From Leptolyngbya sp. KIOST-1 (GTDB taxonomy: Bacteria; Cyanobacteriota; Cyanobacteriia; Phormidesmidales; Phormidesmidaceae), in assembly GCF_000763385.1 (NCBI RefSeq), contig NZ_JQFA01000002.1, positions 3,534,001 to 3,598,000 on the forward strand: 64,000 nt of DNA. The letters run 5' to 3'. Positions 51,663 to 61,080 of the stretch are shown in pieces. Made by a program: the position numbers and the translations under genes. Every line of letters begins with the position of its first letter. Position 1 is the first letter of the stretch. The notes under the pieces were generated by a model. That model saw only the letters and a list, made by a program, of their open reading frames with translations. It ran no database searches and had not been told where the DNA came from.

Positions 51663-52589
51663 TTAGAGCACCCGGGCCTTGAGCAGGGTGCCGGGCAGCG
51701 TGAGCAGCTTGCGCAAGGAGGGCACAAAGGCCCGCTGGCTAAAGACGTCGTAGTCGTTTTCCTCAATTACGTCCAAAATTTGGCGGTAGAGGGCCAGGGC
51801 CGACCATACGGGCCAGCGGGCATCTTCGCTCAGCAGCCCAATGCCGCTCTCTGCTTCAGCATAGAACTGCCGGGCGCGATCGATCTGAAAGGCCATCAGG
51901 GCACGCCAGCGATCGTCTACCACCCCCGCCATCAGGTCGGCTTCGGTGTAGTCGAAGGCGGCGAGGTCGGCCAGAGGCAGATAAATGCGCCCTCGGCGGG
52001 CATCCTCGCCCACATCGCGCAGAATGTTGGTGAGCTGGTTGGCAATGCCTAGCGCGATCGCCTGGGGCGTGGGATCAAGGGTTTGATGCTGGCTCCAGGG
52101 GGCAGTCTGGAGCTGGGTATCGACGCCCATCACCGTCGTTGACATCAGCCCCACGGTACCGGCGACCCGGTAGCAATAGAGCTCTAGATCCTCAAACGTC
52201 TCGTAGCGATTGCGGTGCAGATCCATCCGCTGGCCTGCAATCATGTCGCGAAAGGGCTGAATATCGAGGGGAAACTGCTCCAGGGTATCGACGAGGGCCA
52301 CATCCTCATCGTCCACAGGACAGCCGGCGAAAATTGACTCTAGCTGCGCTTCCCAGCGATCGAGGGTTTTCTCGCTGGTAAACTGCGCCTGCGGCCCATC
52401 CACCAGCTCGTCAGTACGGCGACACCAGACGTAGATGGCCCAAATGGCGCGCCGCTTGGCGGGGGCCATTAGCATGGTGCCCGTGTAGAACGTCTTGGAA
52501 TATTTGGCCGTGACGCGCCGACATACCTCGTAGGCATCCTCAACGGAGGATAGGGATTGGATGGGGGGGGAATCCGTCAGTTGCAGCAT
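51663..52589 (-). CDS. crtB: 15-cis-phytoene synthase
   Basis: Condenses two GGPP molecules to phytoene, the first committed carotenoid step. 308 residues from ATG 52589. The first aspartate-rich motif is WCRRTDELVDG and the second NILRDVGEDARRGRIYLP, with RVAGTVGLM between them. Typical cyanobacteria place crtP (phytoene desaturase) directly upstream; here the upstream side is a non-coding gap and glyA on the other strand, so crtB stands alone. It supplies the same pathway as cruF-cruG at 5-7 kb. Confidence 0.95.
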   Translation of the reverse strand: MLQLTDSPPIQSLSSVEDAYEVCRRVTAKYSKTFYTGTMLMAPAKRRAIWAIYVWCRRTDELVDGPQAQFTSEKTLDRWEAQLESIFAGCPVDDEDVALVDTLEQFPLDIQPFRDMIAGQRMDLHRNRYETFEDLELYCYRVAGTVGLMSTTVMGVDTQLQTAPWSQHQTLDPTPQAIALGIANQLTNILRDVGEDARRGRIYLPLADLAAFDYTEADLMAGVVDDRWRALMAFQIDRARQFYAEAESGIGLLSEDARWPVWSALALYRQILDVIEENDYDVFSQRAFVPSLRKLLTLPGTLLKARVL

Positions 52590-53059
52590 TAATGACCCAA
52601 ACCTGGAGAATATAAATCTCAAACCGACTACAGGCAATTCTGCTTAACCTAGCCTCTCACAACTGCACCCAACTTTGGCAAAACAGTTGAAATCGGCCCA
52701 TTCTCAGAAGCAACCCTGCCCCCGCCGTTGTTAAAGATTATATGTTGCAATCCGTAACATTTGCCTGCAAATTCTGAATTCATGCGGTCTGCTCCAGCCG
52801 AATTGGGGAGTGAGCTACCAAAATCAAAGCCATCCAGATAAGATAATAGACTGCGCGCAAACTGCTCAATGGCTGCCCTGTCACCCTAACGCAAAGCCGT
52901 AGCGCGATCATGCTGCGGCGCGCCACGGAGAGGGCAGGCAGTCTGGCTTTAAGCAGCCGCACATGCTTCGGGGGAAGGCAGCTCTGCTATCAACTACCCG
53001 TTAACCGGCCCCCTTTACGTTAGTCCGTATACCTCTGTCGATTGTTGGGAGCCTTGCCC
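52590..53059. promoter_or_regulatory. Divergent promoter region crtB / glyA
   Basis: 470 bp between crtB (minus) and glyA (plus). No gene and no recognised riboswitch; THF and SAH riboswitch hallmarks were looked for and not seen. The A/T-rich TTAAAGATTATATGTTGCAA near 52731 is a candidate promoter element. Confidence 0.45.
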
Positions 53060-54343
53060 GTGCCTCAAACTAATTTTGATTTTCTGCAAGAGTCCGATCC
53101 GCTGCTGGCCAGCATTGTGCAGCGCGAGCTCCAGCGCCAGCGCGACCACCTGGAGCTGATTGCCAGCGAAAACTTCACCTCGGCGGCGGTGCTGGCCGCC
53201 CAGGGGTCGGTGCTGACCAACAAATACGCTGAGGGTTTGCCTGGCAAGCGCTACTACGGCGGCTGCGCCTTTGTGGACGAGGCTGAGCAGCTGGCGATCG
53301 ATCGCGCCAAGGAACTCTTCGGCGCGGCCCACGCCAACGTGCAGCCCCACTCGGGTGCCCAGGCCAACTTTGCCGTTTTTCTGGCCCTGCTCGAGCCCGG
53401 CGACACCATCTTGGGTATGGATCTCTCCCACGGTGGTCACCTCACCCACGGCTCACCGGTCAATGTGTCGGGCAAGTGGTTCAAGGTGGTGCAGTACGGC
53501 GTCAGCCGTGACACTGAGCAGCTTGACTTCGATCAAATTCGCGCCCTGGCGGTGGAGCACCGGCCCAAGCTGATCATCTGCGGCTACTCGGCCTACCCCC
53601 GCACCATTGACTTTGAAAAGTTTCGGGCGATCGCAGACGAAGTCGGGGCCTACCTGATGGCCGATATCGCCCACATTGCCGGGTTGGTGGCCGCGGGTCA
53701 GCACCCCAATCCCCTGCCCCACTGCGACGTGGTCACCACCACCACCCACAAAACCCTGCGGGGTCCTCGGGGCGGCCTCATCCTCACCCGCGACCTCGAA
53801 CTGGGCAAAAAGTTTGACAAAGCGGTGTTTCCCGGCAGCCAGGGCGGTCCCCTGGAGCACGTGATAGCCGCCAAGGCGGTGGCCTTTGGCGAAGCCCTCA
53901 AACCCGAGTTTCGCACCTACGCCATTCAGGTGATCGCCAACGCCAAGCGGCTGGCGGCCCAGCTCCAGCAGCGGGGCATCAAGGTGGTCTCCGATGGCAC
54001 CGATAACCATCTGGTGCTGTGCGACCTGCGCTCCATTGGCATGACCGGCAAGCGGGCCGATCAGCTGGTCAGCGAGGTCAACATCACCGCCAACAAAAAT
54101 ACGGTGCCCTACGATCCCGAATCGCCCTTTGTTACCAGTGGGCTGCGCCTGGGGTCCCCGGCTATGACCACCCGTGGCATGGGTGAAGCCGAGTTTACCG
54201 AAATTGCCGATATCATTGCCGATCGCCTGCTCAACCCCGAGGATGCCACCATGGTTGAACACTGCCAGCGCCGGGTGGCGGTCCTGTGCGATCGCTTCCC
54301 CCTCTATGCACACCTGGGGGGGCTGGTCCCTGCCCTGGTCTAG
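53060..54343 (+). CDS. glyA: Serine hydroxymethyltransferase
   Basis: PLP enzyme interconverting serine and glycine with tetrahydrofolate; supplies one-carbon units and works in photorespiration. About 427 residues from GTG 53060, which gives the family-like start [14 protein letters not shown]; in-frame TTG codons upstream are less likely. Visible are [40 protein letters not shown], the PLP-lysine motif [14 protein letters not shown] and [16 protein letters not shown] WecA-type gene follows on the same strand about 350 bp away. Confidence 0.96.
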   Translation: MPQTNFDFLQESDPLLASIVQRELQRQRDHLELIASENFTSAAVLAAQGSVLTNKYAEGLPGKRYYGGCAFVDEAEQLAIDRAKELFGAAHANVQPHSGAQANFAVFLALLEPGDTILGMDLSHGGHLTHGSPVNVSGKWFKVVQYGVSRDTEQLDFDQIRALAVEHRPKLIICGYSAYPRTIDFEKFRAIADEVGAYLMADIAHIAGLVAAGQHPNPLPHCDVVTTTTHKTLRGPRGGLILTRDLELGKKFDKAVFPGSQGGPLEHVIAAKAVAFGEALKPEFRTYAIQVIANAKRLAAQLQQRGIKVVSDGTDNHLVLCDLRSIGMTGKRADQLVSEVNITANKNTVPYDPESPFVTSGLRLGSPAMTTRGMGEAEFTEIADIIADRLLNPEDATMVEHCQRRVAVLCDRFPLYAHLGGLVPALV

Positions 54344-54529
54344 CGCCACCGCAGCGGGCATTGCGGTGGTCAGGGTGGGCTTAACCTGAAACCCCACTGC
54401 AAAACGTCAAGATTTAGCGCCTTAAAGAGGCACAAACTCTGTGTAATTCAGCAGAAAGTTGGGGGGCACCTTAACGATCTGTCATAATTGCATGGAGTTT
54501 TTGCTTATTTAGCGGACTCGACCTATCCT

Positions 54530-54628
54530 ATGGACTGTTTCGAGCCAGAATACTCCCTGGCTTCGATCTGGCGCACGCTCACCCAGCGCTTAAGGCAAAC
54601 CTGGGACAAGAGTGCCGTCAAAGCATAG
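54530..54628 (+). CDS. Possible 32-residue small protein
   Basis: Short frame from ATG 54530 (MDCFEPEYSLASIWRTLTQR then a basic amphipathic helix) between glyA and the WecA-type gene. Composition is protein-like (amphipathic, basic), but there is no Shine-Dalgarno and no known family. Chance is a fair alternative. Confidence 0.25.
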   Translation: MDCFEPEYSLASIWRTLTQRLRQTWDKSAVKA

Positions 54629-54690
54629 TAGGCTGCTGAGGAAGAACCCGGCTGACGGAGTAAAGGGTTCTCAAACTAGGAGGGGTGAGG

Positions 54691-55749
54691 ATGCCGTTTG
54701 TTTTCTATCACGTGCTGGCCTTTGGGATCTCCGCCGCGGTGGTGCTGGGTACGACGCCCATCGTGCGCCGCATCGGCCTCAAAAGTGGCCGCGTAGACCA
54801 GCCCGGCGGGCGCAAGGTGCACGATAAGCCGATGGTGCGCCTGGGCGGGGTGTCCATCTTTTTGGGCACGCTGCTGGCGCTGTTGGCCGTGTGGTCGTTG
54901 GGCGGATTTATCGATGTCACCGGTGCCCACCTCGCTCCTCCCCAGGAATTTCAAATTTGGGGCGTCACCCTGGGAGGGCTGGCGTTCTTTTTGATCGGCC
55001 TGACCGACGATCTGTTTGGCCTCTCTCCGATCAGTCGGCTATTTATGCAGGCGGTTGTGGCCACTATGGCCTGGTACGTCGGCGTCAGCATTGACTTTCT
55101 CACCATTCCCTTCTACGGCCTGATTCAGCTGCCGGTCTTTATCAGCCTGCCGGTCACCATTCTGTGGCTGGTGGGGATGGCCAACGCCATCAACTGGATC
55201 GATGGCCTCGACGGCCTGGCGGCGGGGGTCTCTGGCATCGCCGCCCTGGTGATGCTGGTGGTCAGCCTGTTTATGAACCAGCCCGCTGCCGCCCTGATCG
55301 CTGCGGCCCTGGCCGGTGGGGCGCTGGGGTTTTTGCGCTACAACTTCAACCCGGCCAAGATCTTCATGGGCGATGGCGGTGCCTACTTTATGGGCTTCAC
55401 CCTGGCCGGGGTAGGCGTGATTGGCCTGGTCAAGACGGTGACTACCGCGGCGGTGCTGCTGCCCTACCTGATTTTGGCGGTACCCATCCTGGACATGTCA
55501 GCGGTAATTTTGGACCGCCTGCGGGAGGGTAAGTCGCCGTTTGTGGCCGACAAGCGCCACCTGCACCACCGTCTGCTCCAGGCGGGGCTCTCCCACCGGG
55601 TGACGGTGCTGTTTATCTACGTGCTGACCCTGTGGGCGGGCAGCCTGGCCCTGGCCTTCGCCGGTATTCCTAGCGGCCTGGTCTACGCCCTGGGCGCTAC
55701 GGCCCTACTCAGCTACACCGGCTGGCGGCTGCGGCAGCGCACCCGCTGA
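54691..55749 (+). CDS. MraY/WecA-family undecaprenyl-phosphate glycosyl-1-phosphate transferase
   Basis: A 352-residue polytopic enzyme (about 10-11 TM helices) starting at ATG 54691 with AGGAGG at 54678-54683. It transfers a HexNAc-1-phosphate to undecaprenyl phosphate to prime cell-surface glycan synthesis. Motifs include PGGRKVHDKPMVRLGG, GLTDDLFGLS (Mg-binding DD), NAINWIDGLDGLAAG, MGDGGAYFMGF and the WecA-type RHLHHRLL. WecA/TagO-type rather than MraY by the H-x-H-H motif. It is a second priming enzyme besides the sugar transferase at 13 kb. Its 3' end overlaps the convergent GT39 gene by 45 bp. Confidence 0.9.
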   Translation: MPFVFYHVLAFGISAAVVLGTTPIVRRIGLKSGRVDQPGGRKVHDKPMVRLGGVSIFLGTLLALLAVWSLGGFIDVTGAHLAPPQEFQIWGVTLGGLAFFLIGLTDDLFGLSPISRLFMQAVVATMAWYVGVSIDFLTIPFYGLIQLPVFISLPVTILWLVGMANAINWIDGLDGLAAGVSGIAALVMLVVSLFMNQPAAALIAAALAGGALGFLRYNFNPAKIFMGDGGAYFMGFTLAGVGVIGLVKTVTTAAVLLPYLILAVPILDMSAVILDRLREGKSPFVADKRHLHHRLLQAGLSHRVTVLFIYVLTLWAGSLALAFAGIPSGLVYALGATALLSYTGWRLRQRTR

Positions 55750-57438
55750 GGGGCTATAGGGGCCATAGGGATAGGGGTAGGCCTGCAGCAGATTGTTGGC
55801 CCGATAGATGTGGATAATTTCGGTGATGGCTCCACCCCGCCGCAGCGGTAGAGTGCCCAGCGGTTCAATGCTGTCGAACAGCGGGCGGTAGCCGTCGAGA
55901 ATATCGTCGGTTTCGGTGAAGCGATCGAGGGTCATATACAGGGCATCCTGTCCCACCCAGGCCTGGGGATTAAACCAGAAGGCAAAGCCGCGCGGGTCCT
56001 GGCTGAAGGCGGTCACGGGGCGATCGACCAGGGGGTGAATCGCCATGGCAAAGTAGCCCCCCAGATAGTATTCGTTGGTGAAGACAAAGCCCACCTGATT
56101 GAGCGCTTCCCGCAGTTCTGGCGTGGTGGCCAGCAGGCGCTGCATCTGGGTGGTGTCGAGCAGTTCGGTCGAGCCATCCTGCTCGACCGGCACCAGGCCG
56201 CCAAACAGTGCGTAGGTGCTGGGCTGCTGCAAAATCCCCAGCCGCAGGTGCAGCAGCGCCACCACCGACAGCGACGCCAAAAACAACCCCGACCCCCACA
56301 GCCAGCGGCGCACCAGCCGGGGCCGCTGGCGCTGCCAGACCAGCACCTGGGCCGCCAGCAAAATCGCCATCCCCCAGTAGCCGGGGGCGGGCCAGGCGGG
56401 CAAGATCTGTTGTTTCCCACCCAGCAGGGTGAACAGCAGCATGATCGGCAGCGACAGCCAGAGAATCAGGGCCCGTTTGTAGTGATCCTGGGCCTCCTCG
56501 CCGCTGAGGCTGGGAGAAACCAAGAATAGCGCCTGTTTACCGCTCTGCTTGGCCGCTACCCACCACAGCGGAAACCCAAACAGGGGAAACAGGTAGACGT
56601 TGGACAGCAGCCAGTAACCCACCATCTGCCCCAGGCTAAAGCTGCTGTCGTCGGGGCTGCCGTCAAAGCGCATGCCCAGCTGGAAGCGAAAGGAGATCCA
56701 GTCGTGCTGGCTGTTCCAGTACCAGAGGGGAAACAGGGTGAGGCCAAAGACAGCGACGGCCAGCAGCACCCAGGGCGATCGCAGCGCCGCGCGGTAGGGC
56801 CGGTAGGCCACACAAAACCCCACCAGACTAAGACCCAGCACAAAGCCGTGGTACTTGCTCAGGCAGGCCAGGGCCACCGTGAAGCCCAGCAGCGCAATCC
56901 GCCAGGTAGGTACGTAGGTGGCTTTGATCAGGCCGTAGTGGCCCAGGCGACGGCTGTGGGGGAAAAATTCCCAGGCCGCCACCAGCAGCGTGGCGCTCCA
57001 AAACAGGATCAGCCCGTTGTCGGGGGAGGTCAGAATGCCAAAGCCAATGGCAAACAGCGGTATCAGGGTGACAATGGCCACCGTCATTTGTCCGACTGCG
57101 GCCGAAAACAGACGCGCCGCCGCCAGGTAGAGAAAAACCAGGCTGAGGCAGTACAGCCCCAGCGCCCCCAGGCGCAGGGTAAAAGGAGAAATCACCCCGG
57201 TGAGCCACCAGCCTACCCCGGTGGTCCAGGCCACAATGGGGGGATGGTCAAAATAGCTCCAGTTCAGGTAGCGGCCGTAGAGATAGTAGTAGGCTTCATC
57301 AAAGCCGGGCAGCATCCAAACTGCGACAACCGTGCGGTAGACTAAGCCTCCCAACACCAGCCCCAGCAGCCCGGTAGCTGCACCCGGCTTGCCACCGCCC
57401 CAGCGGGCGGGACTGTGTCCATTGCTCCAACCTGACAT
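55705..57438 (-). CDS. GT family 39 / ArnT-like membrane glycosyltransferase
   Basis: A 577-residue integral membrane protein from ATG 57438 with about 11-12 TM helices. The GT39 signature is MLPGFDEAYYYLYGRYLNWSYFDHPP (first periplasmic loop with catalytic Asp and HPP), as in ArnT and related polyprenyl-phosphate-sugar transferases, followed by SPDNGLILFWSATLLVAAWEF and LSKYHGFVLGLS. A soluble periplasmic C-terminal domain (about 440-577) follows. The acceptor (lipid A, protein or glycan) is unknown. It overlaps the WecA-type gene tail-to-tail. Confidence 0.85.
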   Translation of the reverse strand: MSGWSNGHSPARWGGGKPGAATGLLGLVLGGLVYRTVVAVWMLPGFDEAYYYLYGRYLNWSYFDHPPIVAWTTGVGWWLTGVISPFTLRLGALGLYCLSLVFLYLAAARLFSAAVGQMTVAIVTLIPLFAIGFGILTSPDNGLILFWSATLLVAAWEFFPHSRRLGHYGLIKATYVPTWRIALLGFTVALACLSKYHGFVLGLSLVGFCVAYRPYRAALRSPWVLLAVAVFGLTLFPLWYWNSQHDWISFRFQLGMRFDGSPDDSSFSLGQMVGYWLLSNVYLFPLFGFPLWWVAAKQSGKQALFLVSPSLSGEEAQDHYKRALILWLSLPIMLLFTLLGGKQQILPAWPAPGYWGMAILLAAQVLVWQRQRPRLVRRWLWGSGLFLASLSVVALLHLRLGILQQPSTYALFGGLVPVEQDGSTELLDTTQMQRLLATTPELREALNQVGFVFTNEYYLGGYFAMAIHPLVDRPVTAFSQDPRGFAFWFNPQAWVGQDALYMTLDRFTETDDILDGYRPLFDSIEPLGTLPLRRGGAITEIIHIYRANNLLQAYPYPYGPYSPSAGALPQPPAGVAE

Positions 57439-57593
57439 TGGGCCTCCCTGGCTACATCCACTGCACAATGACCGATGCAAGCGGCCGGGGAAACCGCTTT
57501 AAGCGGCCGATTGGGCTTTTCCTGGCTCCCCTGCCATGGTCATAATGACACTATTGCGCTTCAGCTACCCTTCCTTCCTCCTCAGCACCACCC

Positions 57594-58907
57594 ATGCGCC
57601 CAAGCCCAGCCGTGCAGATTTCACCCCCCAACGATCCAAATGCGACCACCAAAAGTGCAGAGATCATCTGCGTCGGTACAGAGCTCCTGCTGGGGGATAT
57701 TCTCAACAGCAACGCTCAGTTTTTGGCGAAAGAGCTGGCTGACCTGGGCATTGCCCACTACTATCAGACCGTGGTAGGAGACAACCCGGCCCGGATTCAG
57801 CAGACGGTGACCCTGGCTGCCGATCGCGCCGACGCCGACTCGAAGCTGTTGCTGTTTACCGGCGGCCTGGGCCCTACCCCCGACGACCTTACCCTGGAGA
57901 CGCTGGCCCATCTGTTTGGTGTTCCCCTGGTGGAGCATGCCGACCTGGTGGCTGACATTGAAGCGAAATTTACGGCCCGGGGGCGTACCATGCCGCCCAG
58001 CAACCGCAAGCAGGCGCTGCTGCCAGAGGGGGCCACGGTCTTGCCCAATCCCCAGGGCACTGCTCCGGGCATCATCTGGTCCCCTCGCCCCGGCCTGACC
58101 CTGATCACCTTTCCCGGCGTACCGCGCGAAATGCAGGCCATGTGGCGCGAAACCGCCGTGCCCTACCTGCGCGCCCAGGGCTGGGGCACGACCACGATTG
58201 TCAGCCGCATGCTGCGGTTCTGGGGCATCAGCGAGTCGGCTCTGTCGGAGCGGGTGGCGGCTTACCTGAGCCAGGGTAATCCCACCGTGGCGCCCTACGC
58301 CAGCAAGGGGGAGGCCAAGCTGCGCATTACCGCCAGGGCCGATTCCAGAGCGGCGGCCCTGGCCCAAATTGAGCCGGTGGAAGCGGGTATTCGGGCTCTG
58401 GTCAAAGACGACTGCTACGGGGCCGATGACGACTCCCTGGCCTCGGTGGTGGGGCAGCTGCTGGTGCAGCGCCAGCAGAGCGTGGCGGTTGCCGAGTCCT
58501 GCACGGGCGGTGGCCTGGGCCAGCTGCTGACTGAGATTGCCGGCAGCTCGGCCTATTTCTACGGCGGCATTATTGCCTACGACAATCGAGTTAAGCTCAA
58601 CCTGCTCAAGGTCGATGGGGTGGCGCTAGAGGAGCAGGGGGCGGTCAGCGCGATCGTGGCAGAGCAGATGGCCCTGGGTGCTAAGGCGCTGCTGCACACC
58701 GACTGGGCCCTGAGTATCACCGGCATTGCTGGACCGGGGGGCGGCAGTCCCGACAAACCTGTAGGCCTGGTTTACATTGGTTTAGCTTCACCTACGGGCG
58801 ACGTGGTGAGCTACAGGCATGAGTTTTCTGGCTACCGGGGGCGCGACTGGGTGCGGCAGCTCAGTGCCCTTTCGGCCCTGGATGCCCTACGCCGCAACCT
58901 CCTGTAA
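57594..58907 (+). CDS. cinA: CinA family protein (competence/damage-inducible protein A)
   Basis: A 437-residue two-domain enzyme. The N-terminal MoCF-like domain (about 20-190, EIICVGTELLLGDILNSNAQFLAKELADLG and FTGGLGPTPDDLTLE) acts as an ADP-ribose/NAD-derivative pyrophosphatase in relatives, and the C-terminal PncC-type domain (about 270-437, VAVAESCTGGGLGQLLTEIAGSSAYFYGGIIAYDN and ITGIAGPGGGSPDKPVGLVY) deamidates NMN. It likely recycles pyridine nucleotides. It stands alone on the plus strand. Confidence 0.93.
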   Translation: MRPSPAVQISPPNDPNATTKSAEIICVGTELLLGDILNSNAQFLAKELADLGIAHYYQTVVGDNPARIQQTVTLAADRADADSKLLLFTGGLGPTPDDLTLETLAHLFGVPLVEHADLVADIEAKFTARGRTMPPSNRKQALLPEGATVLPNPQGTAPGIIWSPRPGLTLITFPGVPREMQAMWRETAVPYLRAQGWGTTTIVSRMLRFWGISESALSERVAAYLSQGNPTVAPYASKGEAKLRITARADSRAAALAQIEPVEAGIRALVKDDCYGADDDSLASVVGQLLVQRQQSVAVAESCTGGGLGQLLTEIAGSSAYFYGGIIAYDNRVKLNLLKVDGVALEEQGAVSAIVAEQMALGAKALLHTDWALSITGIAGPGGGSPDKPVGLVYIGLASPTGDVVSYRHEFSGYRGRDWVRQLSALSALDALRRNLL

Positions 58908-59045
58908 TGGTCAGGTTGATCATTTGCTTCAAATGGCTATTATGTAATTATGGAAAAGTGCAGCCCCAGTTCACTAAGTTGACGCAGGGTCAGCTTCAAG
59001 CATGAGCAGGCGGGGTAACGTGTGCCAGTAAGGAGTTTTGTCCTA

Positions 59046-59177
59046 ATGGATTACATCGAAGAGGCTCTCGAAAAACTGCGTGAGTGGGTCGACCGAGTCA
59101 TTGAGGCTCTGTTTGGTCCCGAAACCCAGGTTGAGCCTGAGCTAATCCCCATTCCTATAGACGAGCCTCGTCGCTAA
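59046..59177 (+). CDS. Small acidic helical protein (43 residues)
   Basis: A 43-residue frame from ATG 59046 with AAGGAG about 10 bp upstream. The first half is an amphipathic helix (YIEEALEKLREWVDRVIEAL, 3-22), the second Pro/Ile/Glu-rich with a basic end (DEPRR). Codon use and a good ribosome binding site support a real gene. Family unknown to me. It lies between cinA and aroQ on the same strand. Confidence 0.6.
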   Translation: MDYIEEALEKLREWVDRVIEALFGPETQVEPELIPIPIDEPRR

Positions 59178-59309
59178 TGTTGTTGGGCTAAGCTGAAACG
59201 GCTGAGTGACAAAAAGCCGAGTGCGTGCTTGGCAAGTGGCTAAATGGAGCTAAGCTCCAGCGAAGTCAGGTGCAATAATCTGAAATGGCGGTGCGGTTAG
59301 GAGCTGGTC

Positions 59310-59765
59310 TTGGACGTTAAGCCTTCGTTTCGAGTTCAGGTTATACACGGCCCAAATTTAAATATGCTGGGCCTACGAGAGCCAGCAATTTACGGCCCTC
59401 AGACCCTGGCTACCCTAGAGGCCATGCTGGGGCAGGAAGCCAGTCAGCTCAATCTGGCGCTAGGGTTTTTTCAATCGAATAGTGAAGGGGCTCTGGTTGA
59501 CTGCATCCAAGCTTGTTTTGGGCAGCAGGATGGTATTTTGATCAATCCTGGGGCCTATACCCACACCAGCGTGGCAATTCGAGATGCGATCGCAGCGGTC
59601 GGCCTGCCCACAGTCGAGGTGCACCTCAGCAACATCCACAGGCGTGAGCCCTTCCGCCACCACTCCTACATTGCGGCGGTAGCCGTGGGGCAGATCTGTG
59701 GCTTTGGAGCCGACAGCTACCGGCTGGGATTGCAGGCCCTGGCGCAGCATCTCAAGACCCTTTAG
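59310..59765 (+). CDS. aroQ: Type II 3-dehydroquinate dehydratase
   Basis: Dehydrates 3-dehydroquinate to 3-dehydroshikimate in the shikimate pathway. 151 residues read from TTG 59310 with TAGGAG at 59298-59303. Signature [19 protein letters not shown] (11-29), with the catalytic Tyr in it, [33 protein letters not shown] and [18 protein letters not shown] (His). Length and motifs are typical. Confidence 0.94.
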   Translation: MDVKPSFRVQVIHGPNLNMLGLREPAIYGPQTLATLEAMLGQEASQLNLALGFFQSNSEGALVDCIQACFGQQDGILINPGAYTHTSVAIRDAIAAVGLPTVEVHLSNIHRREPFRHHSYIAAVAVGQICGFGADSYRLGLQALAQHLKTL

Positions 59766-59834
59766 CGGCGGGTGATTTAAACTGGTACTCTGCGCAAATC
59801 ACCCTACTCCAACTACGTTGGCCACCCCGTCCCT

Positions 59835-60431
59835 ATGGCTGTCGCTACCGCCACCATCAAGTTTTTGCAAACCCCGACCTCACCGGCCTGGGTGGAGCAG
59901 GCTCTGGCCCACCTGGATGTGATTCTGCTCGACCACGCCCAGTGCGAGCGCAAAGCGGCCGGAGTGGCGATGAGCTTCATCAACCGCTACCCCTCCGATG
60001 GTGACCTGGTAAAGGCGCTGACCGCGATCGCCCAGGAGGAGCTGGCCCACTTTGCCCAGGTCAACCAGTGGCTGGAGCGGCGCGGGGTTCCCCTCGGCCC
60101 CCTGCCCCCGCCGCCCTACGGAGCGGCCCTGCGCCAGCAGGTGCGGTCGGTCGAGCCCTACCGCCAACTCGACCTGCTGCTGGTCTCGGCTCTGATCGAA
60201 GCCCGCAGCCACGAGCGGCTGGGGCTGCTGGGCCAGCACATCTCCGATCCAGAGCTGGCTCACTTCTACTGCAGCCTGATGGCTTCGGAGGCTCGCCACT
60301 ACGGCGCCTACTGGGTGCTCGCTACTGAGCGATTTCCTCGCCCTGAGGTTGAAGACCGGTTGATCGCCCTGGCCACCGCCGAAAGCAGCATTTTAGCCAC
60401 CCTGCACCCTTTGCCCCGCATCCACAGCTAG
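59835..60431 (+). CDS. miaE: tRNA-(ms2io6A)-hydroxylase MiaE
   Basis: Di-iron monooxygenase that hydroxylates the isopentenyl group of ms2i6A37 in tRNA. 198 residues. Metal ligands appear in LLDHAQCERKAAG (E), IAQEELAHFAQVNQWL (EExxH), LLVSALIEARSHERL (E..H) and MASEARHYGAYW (ExxH). Length and ligand spacing fit MiaE. Confidence 0.93.
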   Translation: MAVATATIKFLQTPTSPAWVEQALAHLDVILLDHAQCERKAAGVAMSFINRYPSDGDLVKALTAIAQEELAHFAQVNQWLERRGVPLGPLPPPPYGAALRQQVRSVEPYRQLDLLLVSALIEARSHERLGLLGQHISDPELAHFYCSLMASEARHYGAYWVLATERFPRPEVEDRLIALATAESSILATLHPLPRIHS

Positions 60432-60485
60432 GGCTGCTCGGCCCACAACCTGCCAAGCTCTCGGCCTCCCAACTCGCGCTCTCCC

Positions 60486-61004
60486 ATGCCCATCGCCCAC
60501 CACAGCACCTTTGGCCCCTATCTAATTCGCAGCTGGCAGCCCGGCGATCGCGCCGCCGCCGTCGCCCTGATCGCCCAGGTGCTGCAAGAATACGGCCTGA
60601 CCTGCGAACCCTCCGACAGCGATCGCGATGCCCGTGAGGTGGAGGCCTGCTACTGGCAAATCGGTGGAGAATTTTGGGTGGTGGAAGCGGATGGTGCCCT
60701 GGTGGGCACAGCGGGCTATCGGCCGACTGAGCGGGGCGATCGCGCGGTGGAGTTGCGCAAAATGTACTTGCTGCCCCAGGCTCGGGGGCAGGGGCTGGGC
60801 CGCCACCTGTTGAGCACCCTGGAGGCCGCCATTCAGCAGCGGGGCTTCAATGAAATTTGGCTGGAGACCGCCTCTGTGCTGAAAGCAGCGGTGGGACTCT
60901 ACGAAGCCAGCGGCTACGAGCCCGCCAGTGGGGTAGAGACTGCCCGCTGCGATCGGGTCTACCGCAAACCGTTGCCCCCTGCATCCCCGGCGTCAACCGC
61001 TTAA
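60486..61004 (+). CDS. GNAT family N-acetyltransferase
   Basis: A 172-residue acetyltransferase. [54 protein letters not shown] (acetyl-CoA pyrophosphate loop Q/RxxGxG/A) and [11 protein letters not shown] are the standard motifs A-B. The substrate is unknown. It is followed closely by coaD. Confidence 0.88.
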   Translation: MPIAHHSTFGPYLIRSWQPGDRAAAVALIAQVLQEYGLTCEPSDSDRDAREVEACYWQIGGEFWVVEADGALVGTAGYRPTERGDRAVELRKMYLLPQARGQGLGRHLLSTLEAAIQQRGFNEIWLETASVLKAAVGLYEASGYEPASGVETARCDRVYRKPLPPASPASTA

Positions 61005-61080
61005 ATTGGTTCTCTACCGCCAGAATTTAGCTATAATCGCCACATTCATCCTGGCCATATTCACACTGGGCAAGGCCGTT

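Noticed and set aside
52780-52962. 60-residue minus-strand frame between crtB and glyA
   Set aside because: No recognisable protein features beyond a chance hydrophobic run; weak start.
52590-53059. Possible THF, SAH or glycine riboswitch before glyA
   Set aside because: None of the hallmark paired elements or conserved loops could be found by eye.
53453-54397. Minus-strand frame across glyA
   Set aside because: Antisense shadow of glyA.
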